64,000 bases of DNA from Syngnathus acus (taxonomy: Eukaryota > Chordata > Actinopteri > Syngnathiformes > Syngnathidae): positions 875,039-939,038 of the forward strand of contig NC_051097.1 of NCBI RefSeq assembly GCF_901709675.1, given 5' to 3'. A program made the translations under genes and the position numbers. Of this stretch, positions 63,067 to 64,000 are shown piece by piece (position 1 is the stretch's first letter; each line of letters opens with the position of its first letter). A model generated the notes under the pieces. That model was not told the origin of the DNA, ran no database searches, and was given only the letters and a program-made list of their open reading frames with translations.

Positions 63067-63565
63067 ACAAGCAAGGATCAGGCGAGGTTCACCACTTTGT
63101 CTACAACTGCGTGAGAAAATAATTGAACAGTTTAAGAATAACACTTCTCAAAGCAAAATTGCAAGGAATTTAGGGATTTCAACATCTACGGTCCATAATA
63201 TCATCAAAAGGTTCAGAGAATCTGGTGAAATCACTGCACGTAAGCGCCACGGCTGGAAACCAAGATTGAATGACCATGACCTTCGATCCCTCAGACGGCA
63301 CTGTCTTAAAAACCGACATAAGTGTGTAAAGGATATCACCAAATAGGCTCAGGAAACTTCAGAAAACCATTGTCAGTAAATACAGTTCGTCACTACATCA
63401 GTAAGTGTGGGTTAAAACTCTACCATGCAAAGTAAAAGCCGTTTATGAACAACATCCAGAAATGCCGCTGGGTTCTCTGGGCCCGAGCTTCTTTAAATGG
63501 ATTGATGCACAATGGATAAGTGTTTTGTGGTCTGATGAGTCCACTTTTCAGTTGATGTAATGAAG
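63067..63565 (+). pseudogene. Tc1 family Y transposase fragment, copy 2
   Basis: LREKIIEQFKNNTSQSKIAR, NLGISTSTVHNIIKRFRES and KRHGWKPRLNDHDLRSLRRH, with stops at about 63344 (AAATAG) and in the SKCGLKLYHAK region, then a WSDESTF end before deletion. It is about 95 percent like copy 1 by eye over the N-terminus. Confidence 0.8.
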
Positions 63566-63626
63566 TGGTAAACATGCCCTTTCCCAACTTCTACTGCACG
63601 TGTTGCAGCCATGAAATTCTAAGTTA

Positions 63627-64000
63627 CCGTTTTCTCCATGTATAATGCGCCCCCATGTATAATACGCATCCTAAAAATGGCATGTCGATGCTGGAAAAAA
63701 GCCTGTACCCATGTATAATACGCACCCAAATTTTGACTCCTACTTAAGTCCGTAAACGTAAAATTATTTATATATATCAGAAAATATGAGCGAAGAGTGT
63801 GTGAGTGAGATTGCGAAACAATATGGCCGTAGCAACATGTCAACAATTTCGACGATCGTTAAGCAGAAGGAAGCCCTCAAAGCAGTCAAGCTATCGAAGA
63901 GGATCACCATTATCTGTAAATGTCGCAGCCCTACCCTGGAAGAGATGGAATGCCTTTTGCTTGTGTGGATAAAGGACGAGATTGCTGGCAAACGATCACT
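63627..64000 (+). mobile_element. Tigger-like element, left end and gene start, cut by window edge
   Basis: CCGTTTTCTCCATGTATAAT at 63627 after TA, with CCCATGTATAATACGCACCC at 63711. It inserted at a TA in the right end of Tc1 copy 2. Related deleted copies are at 3510-4322 and 40626-41866; this one still has its gene. Confidence 0.8.
63786..64000 (+). CDS. Tigger/pogo-type transposase, N-terminal 71 residues, partial
   Basis: ATG at 63786-63788 opens a frame without stop to the window end. It reads MSEECVSEIAKQYGRSNMST, then ISTIVKQKEALKAVKLSKR and LEEMECLLLVWIKDEIAGK. This is the CENP-B-like layout: a helix-turn-helix followed by an HTH_CENPB start (EEMECLLLVWI). The family's DDE_1 catalytic domain should follow to the right. 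The start lacks the usual longer basic N-terminus, so an upstream exon or a truncated first helix is possible. Confidence 0.78.
   Translation, partial: MSEECVSEIAKQYGRSNMSTISTIVKQKEALKAVKLSKRITIICKCRSPTLEEMECLLLVWIKDEIAGKRS

Larger units (their letters stand above)
61905..63625 (+). mobile_element. Tc1 family Y copy 2, internally deleted, with a retroposon inserted
   Basis: CAAACCGGTTTCAGTTGAAG at 61905 after TA, directly behind copy 1 in the same orientation. It retains the leader, N-terminal transposase codons (63067-63500), then jumps from GATGAGTCCACTTTTCAG (63551) to GATGTAATGAAGTGGTAAAC, deleting most of the catalytic domain. The right part ends ATGAAATTCTAAGTTA, where a Tigger-like element has inserted at TA. 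Confidence 0.82.

Overview
This is a vertebrate, almost certainly teleost fish, nuclear genome window. It has a spliced host gene with canonical GT-AG introns and a very dense load of transposable elements (TEs) of types common in fish: L2-, RTE- and Rex-like LINEs, Tc1 elements with long terminal inverted repeats (TIRs), Tigger/pogo-like and hAT elements, a TTAA-flanked element and an ISL2EU-like element. I see no prokaryotic gene organisation, no CRISPR array, no tRNA or rRNA, and no retroviral genome. The species cannot be fixed from the sequence alone.

Host gene. The + strand from 2043 to 36596 carries nine consecutive coding exons, with matching phases, of a DENN-domain protein that I identify as dennd1a (connecdenn 1, a Rab35 guanine-nucleotide exchange factor). 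The window holds the end of the dDENN region, the linker and the complete C-terminal endocytic tail (601 codons plus stop). A polyadenylation signal lies at 36783. Upstream exons lie to the left of the window. Two introns of about 11.5 kb are filled by nested transposons, and an L2-like LINE tail ends 39 nt before the first visible exon.

Layout. 1-2003: L2-like LINE in an intron. 3133-6777: three or more nested DNA transposons. 8070-14384: a Tigger-like MITE, a CAGTAATCCCTCG element carrying a dead Tc1 (itself split by a hAT) and a CCGTATTTTTCGG element, then a nearly intact Tc1. 14800-17900: an L1-type ORF1 remnant split by two DNA transposons. 18450-20200: a strongly G-poor repeat block. 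22943-32761: one element that has absorbed at least seven others. 34816-35201: a hAT MITE. After the gene, 37-64 kb is intergenic TE landscape: Rex3-like and RTE-type LINEs (the latter nearly intact except for one in-frame stop), an ISL2EU-like deletion derivative inside an antisense LINE, several Tc1 copies, palindromic hAT MITEs with perfect 8-bp target duplications, a TTAA-flanked element, and the start of a Tigger-like transposase cut off by the window end.

Most notable. (1) The CCGTATTTTTCGGACTATAA family carries about 160-190-bp tandem units that still read as decayed copies of the C-terminal end of a transposase. The sister CCGTATTTTCCGC family ends in a related peptide, so the two families look like one lineage. 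(2) The 49512-52029 element combines a THAP/HTH transposase remnant and a SWIM-finger gene in convergent arrangement, with both catalytic cores deleted. (3) A 62-bp inverted repeat with no mismatch sits inside a dead Tc1.
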